From NCBI RefSeq assembly GCF_964204645.1, contig NC_134026.1:27050650-27114649 (forward strand): a DNA stretch of 64,000 bases, in the 5' to 3' direction. The position numbers and the translations under genes were made by a program. The notes under the pieces are model-generated. The model was not told where the DNA came from and made no database searches. It saw only the letters and a list, made by a program, of their open reading frames with translations. Source of the DNA: Tubulanus polymorphus. Lineage: Eukaryota > Nemertea > Palaeonemertea > Tubulaniformes > Tubulanidae. Position 1 is the stretch's first letter. Each line of letters begins with the position of its first letter. Positions 36,785-49,500 of the stretch are shown here, piece after piece.

Positions 36785-38240
36785 ATGAGTTTTTTTCGTG
36801 GAATAGCGTACCCCAATATCGACGAAGATAATGATATCCCTGTTGTCGAATTTCTCAGTGCGTGCGATGCAATACCGATTGTTTTTGGTACGGTTTTTAT
36901 CCAACGAACACAAAATTACAAAACTAAAAGGGCAACCATCTTGATATAAACTATATCGGATTGAATAACACATGAAGAATTTATTTGGAATTTCAGATAG
37001 TTTGGGTAGATTATTTAAGCCACTTAAATCAGATGTTGCAAATAATATTAATGTAAGTATGCTAGGCCTTAGTCAGTAACCTGACTGTGGTTCAGTTTCA
37101 CGATCGGATATTTCCACAAACCACCTGTGTGTGTCAGTTTGTGAATTAAGCCATTAATTGTGGACTGAAGTCATTAGAAAGTATATTTTGGAAGTGATAT
37201 TTTTTTCAACCGTGTTTTGGCCCTTGTCATCCCTAACGTTGGTATAAGCCCATCCAATTATAAAAAGCTTACCACCAACGATTAGGTAACTATCTAGCTA
37301 GGCCTAAGTACTAATTATTAGCCTACATCAAAATGGAGTTGGTGTACATTTGTTGTTTCCAGGGCTACCTGTAAGATTGTCTGGTAATTCAAATTGTAAT
37401 GGCACTCGGGATATAAATCAATAGTTGCCCTATAAATTTCCTTATATAAACAAAATGGCAGTACTATTGTAAGGCTTATTTGTTTTGATTACTGAATATT
37501 GTATTTTTCATGTAGATTTTGCGGAAAGCAGTCGAAAAGGATTCTGAACAGCTGAAAACAGTGAAATCCTTGCTGGCCAAGGATATCAGAAATAATGCAA
37601 CAAAACAGGATCCATCAGTCACTTTATCATTATGTTGGCTGAATAGGTATGTGCCCTACAAGTTCTGTTTTATCTGAAGTCCAACTACCAGGTAATTCGG
37701 TAACATCAACTCTACATTCAATTTCAGATCATGTATGTATATTTATGTGATGTTGGCACTGTTTGTTGAAAACGAACAAAAAAAACGGAAAAGTCCCCCT
37801 GAAGAAACTTCAACAACCTTTCATGAATTTGCGAGGCAAGCATACGAGCAAACTTTAAAGAAGCATCATGGCACACCTGCAAAATTACTATTCAAAGTCA
37901 GTGAGAATCTAAACAACATTTGGATTTTGAATGAGCATTAATATTATAAGGATGAATTACATACTTCCTTCTATTTTTTAAGGCCATCTCATTTGCTATC
38001 AACCATGATGTCTTTGTGCGAATATTGCTAAATGGTGCAACAGATGAGGTGGTAAGTAAATATGCTAATATTCTAACAGCAATCATCGGTCTACCTTTCC
38101 CTTCAAAGGTTATAGAATTCTATTTTCAGCTATTTCAGGATCTTGAGGTGTATTTGAACTCACTGCGGCCTGTTATAGAAACTATTTGCTCATATTATAG
38201 AGAATTAAATCTGGCTGATGAGCATTTTTCTTTCAAGTAG
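36785..38240 (+). CDS. GLTP: glycolipid transfer protein
   Basis: Six exons: 36785-36887, 36997-37052, 37516-37646, 37728-37896, 37983-38051 and 38130-38240. All are in phase and give 212 residues (human GLTP 209). The fold markers run in order: FLSACDAIPIVFDSLG, FKPLKSDVANNI, LSLCWLNR, and AYEQTLKKHHG. Asp47, Asn51, Trp94 and His144 correspond to the glycan- and acyl-contacting D48, N52, W96 and H140 of human GLTP. The lysine equivalent to K55 appears to be Ile54. The family moves glycosphingolipids between membranes in the cytosol. It resembles GLTP more than the ceramide-1-phosphate carrier CPTP. The last exon has two possible acceptors nine bases apart (38130 or 38139), both in frame. Confidence 0.9.
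37072..37294 (-). repeat. right half of an inverted duplication, in GLTP intron 2
   Basis: Reverse-complement partner of 36252-36338, expanded by an internal block of about 130 bases. Both outer segments are close to identical to the left copy. It is likely a mobile element family with one internally deleted copy, or a local inverted duplication. Confidence 0.6.
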
Positions 38241-39185
38241 AATGTTCTGAATGTTGACATGGATTGCAAGTGTTGAACAATATCATTCATATTTATTGAA
38301 ACATTTCTTGAATGGACCAACTGTCTTCCTTTTAACATATAAGAAAATTCATTGCACTATTTTATATTAAAACAAAAGATTTTCTATTATATATTAAATA
38401 TTTTTGGAATATTTATTTTCTTATTAATCATTGATAATTTCAAGCATATAATAGAAATTATTTTCTTTTTAATGCTCATTTGGCTATACTTAATGGATTT
38501 ACTAACTGGATGTTTTCATAACTGTATTTCACATGTCTTATTTATAGTTGTTAATAAATATTTTTCTATTATTGCTTTATTTTCTCATTATACATTTGCA
38601 CATGATCATAGATTAAATCCTTATTGCATACACGGAAATCAGTGGAGATTTGTTTTGACTGTATGGGTGGGGTAGTTGACATAGAATCAACCCTAGGGTT
38701 AAAGTTAGAACTGGTCTATAAAATAGGCCCTTTAATTTATAAAAATAAATGTAGGTGCTATAATTAGAAATTATCTTATGCTTGTTTTTATGGAGTTATT
38801 TTGTATTTTGCCATATTCGGACAAATATTGCTTTCCACATCCTAAAGGAACGAAGGTATCCAGGAACACCATGTCCATTTGTTTTATACATTGTAACATA
38901 ACAAGGACTGTCAAGACAAAGATGGCCGCCGATGATTGAAAACGTCAAGTTTGATGTACAAAAGGTTCCTTTCTAAAGTATACACGTCACATAATCAACT
39001 ATGAAATGCTCCTAACTATAAACCTTTGGGTTACAGATGTGTCTAGGATGTACATATAAACCAAATATTAAAACAAAATACACTAACACGTACAATACAA
39101 ATTCATATAGAAATATTTATACATGAATACAAGTGGTTAATGAATATATACAAAACTGCCAAAAAATGCTAAAGTCTATTGTAGT
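38241..39185. other. convergent 3' spacer of GLTP and SGF29
   Basis: Very AT-rich. Plus-strand AATAAA signals near 38552 and 38743 can end GLTP transcripts. A 107-codon plus frame at 38352-38675 is a low-complexity I/F/L-rich frame in AT-rich DNA and is not called as a gene. Confidence 0.5.
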
Positions 39186-40799
39186 TCACTTTTTCTTATC
39201 ATCTTTACACATTATTACATATCTTTGAGCAACTTTCAGAGGTGGTGAATATCCATCTGTGTACGATGTATCCTCAAATAATACCAAATAATCATCATGA
39301 GGCTAAAACCAGAACATATACATGTATCGGTAATTTCAAAAATTTTTGGTGATAAACAATCAGAATTTTTTTAATTACCTTTTTAGGTGTCTCGTGTATG
39401 AGAGCTCGATAAAAGCACGTAGTCTGTGGATATAACGCCAAAACCAGCTGTAAAATGAGAAAAGAAAATAGTCAAATCATTTACCGGTATCTAACCTACA
39501 GACATTTGGTAGTCGGCAACGCTTCTTACAGTTGATTTATTGAACAATGCTTCAGGATCGGTCTCTGGATTAGCTTTCCATAAAGGTAGAGGCACAATTC
39601 GTCTTCTACTTAAAACATGTCTCCTTTAAGAATATTGTTAAATACAAATCAACAATTTTGTCATTAAATATCATTTTTCAGACTGTTACTGTAATAGTTT
39701 CACTTACTCTTTTCCTTCTTCTGCATCAATATCATCCACTTCATACTTATTTGTTGATGTGTTGTATGAAACAACTTCAGCCAGAATCCAATTTTCCTCG
39801 CCATCTGAACTACGAACTCGAGCAGCAACTTTATCACCGGGATTTGCAATGTAGTTATTATCAACTTGTATTGCTCCACACAATGCTGGCGGCCTAAAAC
39901 AGACAAGAAATAAACTTTTTTTCACATGACTAAATGTCAGAAACGAATTATGGTCATTACGTACTTTTCGCCTGATTTTCCAATCCAGAGCGGCAATGTG
40001 TTCGCATTTTGTTGCAACATAGACATTAGGACACCTCTTCTCATTATCTGTTTTGGTCGATCTCCGTCCACTAAAAGAAAAATTCGAAAATCAACATTTA
40101 TCCATTAACATAAGTGTCCTTTAAATAATGCAATGTTTTTCGCCCTTACAATCACTTTTGATAGCTTTGATTTCACTGATCATGTCCAAAGCTCTACGTA
40201 ACATTCTGAAATGAAATACAATTATTCTGTTCATTTTAAAATTCAAAACCTCTTTCACAGAAATCAATAATCTAGAATACATACTCGGTCTCACTTTCAG
40301 CATCTTGTAAAGCAGTAGTATACAGTCCTTTTAGTTTAGTTTTGTAGTACGTAGAAACTAGAAGATAGAAGGATTAAAGTCATGACAATTTAGAGAACTT
40401 TAGTCTGAATACCCACTAATCCTGGGTCACCCCTCCGCAGGAACATCAAGGTTTATAGATGCTAGTCTACCGAGCAAGAATCTCTTACTTTTTTGTTCTT
40501 GCTGCATTCGTTCATGTGTTTTCTGAATATTCAACAATGTGTTTTCTCCTCGATCTCGTTCCTCCTAGAAACCATCAAAGCAATTAGTTCAACGTAGACA
40601 ATCCATTCATATTTAGAGGGGAAAAGCCGGCCGGGGTTATCTTTAAAACTTGAAATGGCAAAATTGCATATGGGTGAAATGAATCTGTGAAGGAATGAAT
40701 ATAGGACTTTACTTTAGTTTGGAAAAGAAGCGTTTGTAATTCTTTCAGCAAGTCTTTGATCTTTGCGGAGTCTCCAGTAGCAGCGTTTACAGCAGCCAT
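39186..40799 (-). CDS. SGF29: SGF29, SAGA-associated tandem-Tudor protein
   Basis: Nine exons: 40713-40799, 40489-40564, 40285-40357, 40150-40205, 39965-40070, 39708-39893, 39530-39623, 39379-39447 and 39186-39302. They give 287 residues in phase (human 293). An N-terminal coiled coil (LLKELQTLLFQTK, YYKTKLKGLYTTA) is followed by LPLWIGKSGEKPPALCGAI. The tandem Tudor domain comes next: GDKVAARV, WILAEVVSY, YEVDDID, LYPQTTCFYRALIH, LFEDTSY and VAQRYVI. The acidic VDDID and the aromatic residues of LYPQTTCFY and LFED form the pocket that reads H3K4me2/3 in the human protein. It is a component of the GCN5/PCAF acetyltransferase module of SAGA and ATAC in the nucleus. Confidence 0.95.
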
Positions 40800-41200
40800 T
40801 CTACCTTAACATACAATAATCAATCCTTGTTACTCGAATCATCGAACTATATGCTCAAATCGAACAATAAAAAACAAAAAAGTTTGTCTCTGGCTCATCG
40901 ACCTTGAGAATATCGGAGAATCGTATTTCACGGTTTTGGCTATAATGATGGAGCTTTAGATTGTTTGCCGGTCTCAATTTTCTGTGAAGATTCATGATTT
41001 AAGACTCTTTATCTAGTCTTAAGTTAATAAAACATGTCGCATATATCTTGGAGATATTTGGTACTCCAAGTAGCATCAACGTATATCATCATCTCTCACC
41101 TTGGTGCAGACAGGCAACCAGTCTATGTGAAACCAATTAACAAATTGATACATCGGCATTCAACATTGTAAACTAAGCAATTGTCTGCAATATTTTCAAC

Positions 41201-41290
41201 GCAAAAGGTTGAAAGCCTGTTTTGGTCGATGGCGAGTGACGTCACTAGTACAAATTCCGAGCGGTTCGAATCCCACAATACGCCAAAATC
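41201..41290 (+). repeat. left copy of 44-bp inverted pair, with tRNA-like A and B boxes
   Basis: Bases 41201-41244 match the reverse complement of 52921-52964 at 43 of 44 positions. The segment includes TGACGTCA, a palindromic CRE. TGGCGAGTGAC (41230-41240) fits a pol III A box, and GGTTCGAATCC (41263-41273) is a perfect B box at tRNA-like spacing. GTTTTGG at 41219 can pair with CCAAAAT at 41283. The T stem is broken, so this is not a functional tRNA gene. It is either a tRNA-derived SINE remnant or the left end of a large transposon. Confidence 0.6.
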
Positions 41291-41903
41291 ACTACGGCCG
41301 CTCTGAGCGCACATCGCATTTCAACGTTGCCGTTTAATAATTGTAAAATAACTAATAATAGTTTAAGTTTTATAAGGGTTAGAAGTACATTGTATTTACT
41401 GCTAGTGTATGTATATATCATGTACGGTTGCGAGAAATCCCTGCCCTGGTTAAACAGTAAGTCCACTAAATCTTTAAATTTTAAGTTGTTTAATGAAACT
41501 ATTATTGTTTTAAATTGTTAAAACTGCAAACTATGGTTGTCGAAGATGCACCTTCTTCACATCCTTTGAAATCCTGGATAGCATCGCTGTCGGCAAAGAC
41601 CTTCAGGTCTGTCTTCAACGGCACATCGCTTTGGAACAAGCGACTACTGTGTTATCAAATCTGAACTAGGTAAAAAAATGTTCCCCAAAAATAAAGACAA
41701 GTAAACGGATTAATTTGAGGTTTGAATGTTTTTGTTTATTTGTTGGTTCAAATCGAACCCTCGTCATCCTGATCTCCATAAATCTAAGAAAAGTATTCGC
41801 ACACTTAAAACAATAAAATACGAGCAATAAGCAATAACATCAGACTGGAGTAAGTAACTTTACTTAATTCACAGATACAATCCTACACAAAACAATAGCT
41901 ATT

Positions 41904-42144
41904 CAGTGGCGGATCCACCCCTCTATTTTTACCGATGTAGCCGCAAATCTATGCGTTACTGAGTAAAAACCGAATGAAATCTTTCTATTAAGTAATGCTC
42001 AGAATGCACCTGCTTGCATCTATTTTTCCAAAAAATTTTTAGGAAGGGTCTTCGCGTTATCGGTGCTTGCTCTGGAATGGCTTACAGCCATCTGTTGTTG
42101 CTTTCATTTGCCCCCCCCCCTTCAAAATGCTGGATCCGCCCCTG
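41904..42144. mobile_element. MITE with CAG(T/G)GGCGGATCCA termini
   Basis: The element opens CAGTGGCGGATCCACCCCT and closes with TGGATCCGCCCCTG, the complement of the same motif. The body is 241 bp and non-coding. Such ends are common in non-autonomous DNA transposons of invertebrates. No target duplication was recognised. Confidence 0.65.
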
Positions 42145-42279
42145 AGTGCAGACAAAATGATCGACAAAGACATACAGAACTCTAAAACAACAGTTAACAA
42201 TTTAAGCAACGATAGACAAAACAGATAGCTGATTACTTTACAAACCTGTTGTCAGAACCTTAATTATTTTTACATGTAC

Positions 42280-42830
42280 ATACAGAGGACTGTTAACAAT
42301 TCAACCAATGAAATTGCGATAGAGATACAGAACATACAGCTTTAACAGTAAACAATGCAACCAATGAAATTGCGATAGAGATACAGAACATACAGCTTTA
42401 ACAGTAAACCATGCAACCAATGAATTGCGATTAACTAAGACCTACGAGCAATTATCAAGTTTGATAATTGCTCGTAGCTAAGACATACAGGACAAACAGG
42501 ACTAACTTAATTGCGATAGACATACAGGACATACAGGATTAACAGTAGACAATTCAACCAACGAATTGCGATTAACTAAGACATACAGGACTAAACCACA
42601 GGACATACAGGACTAACAGTAGACAATTCAACAACCAATGAATTGCGATTAACTAAGACATACAGGACATACAGGACTAACTTAATTGCGATAGACATAC
42701 AGGACTAACAGTAAACAATGCAACCAATGAATTGCGATCGCGATCACAAAGACATACAGGACAAACAGGAATAAACCACAGTAAATTGCGATAAAAAAGA
42801 CATACAGGACTAACTGCAGTAAATATATAG
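42280..42830. repeat. tandem repeat field (minisatellite)
   Basis: Variable units built from ACATACAGGACTAACAGTA, AACAATGCAACCAATGAATTGCGAT and AACTAAGAC recur about a dozen times, with shuffled and truncated copies. A nearly perfect palindrome with 17-base arms (CTACGAGCAATTATCAA and complement, 2-base loop) lies at 42442-42477 inside the field. It sits 3' of the giant gene and inside the left copy of the 44-bp pair, as subterminal repeats often do in large DNA transposons. Confidence 0.75.
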
Positions 42831-43592
42831 GGCCTTAGGAATGCAAAATTCATTCATTTTGTCATTTGTAAACATTCCACAACTTATTTCATTATGTCAT
42901 TTCCAGTTTTCAAAGGGAATTTTCTTAACTTCAGATGCCTCGAGGACATAAACATATAGAAAGATCTGTCCCAAAAAAATGTCAAGTGTCTTTCATAGTG
43001 CAATGGGCCCTGGTTTCCACGTTTATATATCACATATAAAATTCTACAGAAACAATCAATGAATAAGTGAAAATTTACGAATAACAAACAAGACATTCAA
43101 GCAGTTGAGTAAGTTAAAATGGGACCAATCTATATATATTATATATGGATTATACAATTTAATCAGGGACAGCCTTGAACCGAGGTTGATGTGTCCATAC
43201 ACTCTCTTCATACACTCTCTGAACATGCATGTATGTATACTGCTGCCAATTGATGATAAGTCAAGGATGTTGAAGTTCTAGACATGGTCAGAATCATCCA
43301 GAGACATCGGCACGCATCACAATAACTGATGATTTTGCAGTAACCTGTAACATAAAAAATCAAGCGGTAATCTATTCACAAAATATATTTTCCTGAAAGA
43401 AAAAACCTGAAATAGAGCACTATAAACACCAGTGCATATACATCGCTTCTTAACCTTATATATAATCGAGTAAATATATAGGTGACTAAGTGACGGTCAT
43501 TATAGGCTTCTACGTTCACCATGGGAAATGAAAATATTTCTAATGTCAGGGATTCATTCGAAACCCGATCAATAATATTCTATACAAACTAT

Positions 43593-46500
43593 TTAGGAAA
43601 TCGGGTCACAATGAAAACAAAACCACCTGATATGTTCAGGAGGAGCCTCATTGATTGGAGCACATTTCCAATGATACCATCTATGGCAATTATCACATTC
43701 AATTGAGAATGTGGACTTTTTCTTAGGATTAGCATTGCATTTTTTGTGGCAGACAGGGCAGGTTTCAGCAACTAACTGAGAAGGGGTTTTTTCAACTTTT
43801 GATGACAAAAGATTATCTAGTTTCAATTTTGCTAGGTTTTGGAGGCCTGCATTTCCAGGTTGATCTATAAGAATTTCTAATTCTTTTTCAGAATTGGAAT
43901 TATTGATTTCTGTAATAGGAGAACTGTTGAGATAATCATCTCTATTATTATAATCGATTACAATAGATTTTTTCTTATGATGATTATGTTCAATACGAAT
44001 GTGCTTTTGAAGGAATGTTTCACTTGCATATGAATTAATAACCCCATCTGCCCAACAAATAGCACATGAGATAGGTTTCAAAGATGAATGAGAAGTGGAT
44101 ATGTGCCTATCTAGTTCCCTGCGACATGAACAAAGATATGGAGGATTTATTTTGTCTTTAATACAAAAGGAACAGACAATACTTTTTTCAAATAAAACAG
44201 ACTTCGAGTCATTTTTAACAACTGGTATTGACTTAATATCTTTTGGTTTGGTATCTTTTGATTTTTTTGGTAAGGATGATTTATTCTGACTTAAAATATC
44301 TGCTGAAAATTCGATATCATTGCCAGGATCTGGATCAGTGGAGTCTATGGTTTCAATTTCTGATATTTTAGCTTTTTTACCTAGTTTGATAGCAGCATTT
44401 TCAACCATAGCAGAAAAGGATACACCTCTGTTAGCAGGTCTAATTATCTTTCGCCCTCCGTGTCTTGCATTCTCAGCATCTTTAGGCATTGTAACCTTAG
44501 GGCAGTAAGGGTCTATCACTTCAAGTTCAGGAAGGTTTATGGCAACCTGATTGTCCTTGATTGGACCCTCAGCACGCCTATGAGCCATATTGTGAGGTTG
44601 TCGTTTGGCAGGTCGTCCGCTTATTAACTTAATTCCACAGTGGCTTTCATTATGTAAAATACTTAGAATGTGCCCTTTCCGAGCAGCATTGATATCATTC
44701 GAGCTAGCAATGTGGGAATGATCTTTTAACTTATCAATGAGGGTAGATGAAACAGAAATATTTTGTCGAGTAAAATTGTAAGTTGGCAGAGGCTCCACAA
44801 TGTGGAATTTATATGCATCAATTAAAGCCTTCGTTGTGGTTATATTGTTTTTTTGGGCAAAACAGGCAAAAAGATGTTTGCAAAAATATGGTTGTCCAAT
44901 CATTATAAAAGCTTCACAAGTACATATACCTAGTTTCAAATTGATTAAATGGCAATTACCATCTACGTATGAAAGACAATTTTCAGGAACGATTGTAATA
45001 ACGTAATTGAATAAGATACGACTGGATATTGAATCTAAATTTCCTATGTACCTTCGGCATTTTTTTGAAATGTCATATGAATGTTCCTCGGATATTGATA
45101 CTTTATCGGGGAATCTTTCTTCTAAAACATCAAGCTGATTGAATGTATATTGAGTATCACCATTGAAAAAATTATCATTATCTTCTAACCTATTTAAGTT
45201 CTTTCGTGAAGAACTCTTCACAACAAACCAATTAGTTTCTTCATCATATTTTAAAATCTCATTATTCTGTAATAAATCAAAGGCTCTTTTGCAACACTTT
45301 TCTATCTTTTCAAGGTGACGTATATTCTTAACTCGTTGGTCAAGTTGCTTAAATTGGAGATTGTTCATATTTGTCGCTTTGATCTCATCATTAAAAACAT
45401 TTTCAAACAGTAATCGTACAAAAGATGATATCAGTTTATTTAGGTGTCCACTTAAGTAGACATCATCTATTTGTTTGAATTTGCGCTCAGTAATATTATC
45501 AGTTAATAGCAAAGGGTTATTTCTGTTAGATTGGTCTGACTGATAAATTGATTCAGCATTGAATGCCCCAGACCAAATTTGGGAATTAAACCAATTCTTC
45601 TTTAGGTAATCAATAAATAATGTTTTTGTATCTTGCGACATAAGGTCTAAAGAAATATCATTCTCAATAAAACTAATAAATGAATTGGCTATATCAGTTC
45701 TAGAGGAAGCATCCCATGATCTCATAATGCATTTGAAACCAGTTTCTAGAGGCTTGCAAAATAAGCGAAGTTCTTGATTTTCATTCATGAAGCGACGAAT
45801 ACACTGCAGGACATGAAAATTACATAGTACTGATTTAAGATTATTGTCAGATGCTCCTTGCTTTAGACTTGCATCTTTATCATGTTGTACAAAAGGACAA
45901 AATCTAGATGTTGATGAACATGGCTTGATTCTGAAAAAACCATTGCCATCATTAAATATATAGAATTCAGATGGATGATTACATTTTTCGTCTTTACATG
46001 GTGTATTGGCTAGAACTAACTGGATGGTAGTTGCATGAGTAGCCCCCCCTTCATCACTACTAATTGATGCAGCAGCAATACGTCCTTCATTTTTGTTGTC
46101 TGCAAAAGTTACAAATGAAGTTTTGAATTTCCACGAATTGAAATCATGTTTCACGTCAATACCAATGACAGATTGTCCAAAGTTGGATAAATGTTCCAGA
46201 GAACGAGGATCAGAGAGAATAATGTGATAATTACGTTTGAGTGTGGCATCCCCTCGTTGAAATAAAAGGACAGATTCATAGTTACCCTCTAATAATTTTT
46301 CAGTATTTCTCCAATCAGAACTTAGAATAGGTATTTCGTCTTGAGATTTCATATGTAATTTTATCGAAGATTTATCAATATATTTCAATCTATTTGAAAT
46401 TTGATCTAGGGTATGGTCATGACCGGCGCCATCATTTACATTTGATACATGAAGGTTATTGTGAGCATTGGTGGCAGAAAGAACCTTCATTGCTGTGGCT

Positions 46501-49500
46501 TTCATCATGACTCTATTTTCATCCCATCTATCTCTAGTAGATAAATTAGGTCGCTTTTTAATTTGTAAAGGAATATTGTCATGATATTGACCATTAAGTG
46601 GTTTGCTGAAGATTCTCCACTTGGATAAATCAGTACTAAATAATACAAGTTTCGTTGCCCAATAACACATAAAATGAGGGTGAATTAATTTTTTTGGCTC
46701 AAACTGCTGCCTTAACTTCACAGGACGATCACGTTTATTCTTCAGCTTATAGTTGTAACAGTTGGAACAAAGTGTTTCACCATCAGCATTTTTCCTCCAT
46801 TTGTTAGACATGGTAATGGAGCAATGAATACATTGTTTATCATTTAAAACAACGTCAATTTGACATGAGGGACAATTAGTGATGTTACTGGACATATTCA
46901 ACTTTGAAAGATAATATCCACATGATGATTTACAAACTGAAGACTTTGACGAACATTTTATGAGCATTTCTGCAGCCACAAATTGAGAAGTATCCTCAAC
47001 AATTGGCTCAATAAATTCAAATTTATTATCTAATCTATGGGTTTGCCAATTCTTTTTTAATGTTAAGGAAGCTTTCATCGTTGTCTGGTTACCAACAAAT
47101 GAAGGCCGCACATTCTTATGCAGACGAACTGTTTTTGTAAAATCAAAAGTGAATCTATCGAAATAATATTTTGTGTCAGCACCAGTCATTACTTCCCCAT
47201 TTTCAACCCATTCATCACTAAGTGGATTCTGGTTGTTGAGGTATTTCTTGATAGTGTCAATGGCTACCTGGTCATTTGTACCTTGGTCTGTACAATGAAA
47301 ACTTTTATACTTCGTCTTACTGCCAGTTGAATGAAAAGCAACTTCAAGATAATGCTTTCCTCTCCTGATGCGATGGGAGATAGTAGTTTTAGAACCATTA
47401 ATATGGGAAGTTAATGGTTCAGCTGAATTTAGAGTTAATGAGGATTGAGGATTCAAAATTGAGGATGTAGATTCAGGTGTAGATTCATTATTCGAAATTG
47501 GTGTAGATTCAGGTGTAGATTTAATAGTCAAAATTGGTGCAGATTCACTATTCGAAATTGGTGTAGATTCATTAGTCAAAATTGGTGCAGATTCACTATT
47601 CGAAATTGGTGTTGATTCAGGTGTTGATTCATTAGTCAAAATTGGTGCAGATTCACTATTTGAAATTGGTGTTGATTCATTAGTCAAAATTGCTGCAGAT
47701 TCATAATTCGAAATTGGTGTAGATTCAAGTGTTGATTCATTATTCAAAATTGGTGTAGATTTAGATTTGGCTGTAGTTAAGACTGATTTGCTTTTTTTAG
47801 GGGCAATATAAGAGTCTGACATCTTTAATTCAGAACTAGCTAGTGTATTATTTGACTCAGTTGATCGTTTATGTCTCTGTCTGCGAGATAATCGTGATAT
47901 CTTAGAGAAAGTAGTACTATTAGCAGTAGGTTGAGATGACTTTGAGAAGAGTTGAGTAATATCAATTAGATGTTTCATAAGCCAATTAATCAATATCAAT
48001 CTAACAAAATCAGAATAGTTAGAAATGTTCTTAAGATAAGATAATTCATTGGGAGATGAAAATACACTTGAAATATCCTTTTCATAATAGGTTGCAATGC
48101 AAGCACCAATTAATGTAGCAGGGCCACAGACAGATGAACATGATTGGAGTGGGTAATAACTAGTACAATTATTACTACATACATGCACTGAATTTTCAGT
48201 AACAAAATGAGGATCATGGAGGTGGATATAAACAGGATCAGGGCAATTCAAACCTTTCAAAACAGATCTTAAATGATTTTTAAATTCCCTTGGACAATCC
48301 CATGCTAGTGTATCAGCATAACACAGTTTGTTACTTTTTGGGTAAAAAACTGCTAGTGCATAATGATTGGCAACAACATGTCCATAAGAATTTAGAAATA
48401 CGAAATCGTTTTGGGTGCCAACATGCAGGAAAAAAATTAGTTTATCACAACTTATGAGTGGATTAGGACCGAATCTTTTATATAAATTTGAAACATATTT
48501 CTTAGCATCAAATGTAAGTGGCATCATAAATGCATGAATATTACAGTACTGTTCATTTATCATAGATGCAAAAGCATTTAACACAGATCCTTCAAACCAT
48601 TTTTGATTAGTCATCGTCTGAAGTTCTGATACAGATACGCTATTATTATTACCAACTGGAAATTGTTGAGAGGGTTTTAAGGAAAAGAGCATATTTGAAA
48701 ATGCTTGAATCTGTTCCCAATCGACTGAATCAGTGGGGCTTAAAGGCTTACTATTTACCCAAAGATTCATGGCAAAAAGATCTTGTTGTTTGGTTTTAGC
48801 ATAATGTAAGAAAAGAAACCTATTAATCTGATCAATAGAATAGCAGCCTGTATCGAGTCTCACATGGATATTAATGGAAGGGTCACGGACAATCCTTGAC
48901 TGCATCTGTGCTTTTATGTCCTCCAACTGATTTTTGTGGGGCATAGTGGGGGCATCATCAGCCAAATGACATGAATTAGACATGTCACAAATTCTGAATG
49001 ACGTGACCTTTGATGGCATAACAGGAGGAATTTTCAAAAACTGATAGTCATTGAGGCACATTTCTGTTGGATTGTAACTAAAATTTCTTCTACATACATG
49101 TTCATCATCAGAATCATTCTCATCACTATCATCAATTATGATTGGTTCGATACCTCCACCACCTGTGATACTTAGCTGTTTTTTGTTTTCCATCCAGCTA
49201 TCTTCCTGCATCTTTAATCTTTCTATCCTTTCTTTCGAACTATCTTCCTGCATCTTTTCTGCTTCCTCTATCGTTCCTTCCGAGAAATTGTCACAAGCCG
49301 CGTCCTTTCCTTCTTCCTCCATTGTCCGCCTGAAATACACATTATCAACTCACTTTTTTTAGACATATGAATAGATAGAGTATGAAATTACCCATATAGG
49401 CCTAACATAAAACATGGGTATCTCTGAGTCATTTGCATTAAGTCATTTAGATTTGTAGGTACTAAATTAATTGAATTATGTTGTACTTACATTTCAGTAT

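Larger units (their letters stand above)
40800..43592. other. repeat-rich spacer between SGF29 and the giant transposase gene
   Basis: No gene is seen. It holds the left copy of the 44-bp inverted pair with a tRNA-like promoter motif, a MITE, a C(10) run near 42111 and a tandem-repeat field with a palindrome; these are listed separately. The right part would contain the 3' UTR of the giant gene. Confidence 0.55.

Noticed and set aside
38352-38675. 107-codon I/F/L-rich plus frame
   Set aside because: It is a low-complexity frame in very AT-rich 3' UTR sequence, not a membrane protein gene.
41219-41290. Candidate tRNA gene
   Set aside because: A and B boxes and a 7-bp acceptor-like pairing exist, but the T stem is mismatched and offset, so it is at most a tRNA-derived repeat.
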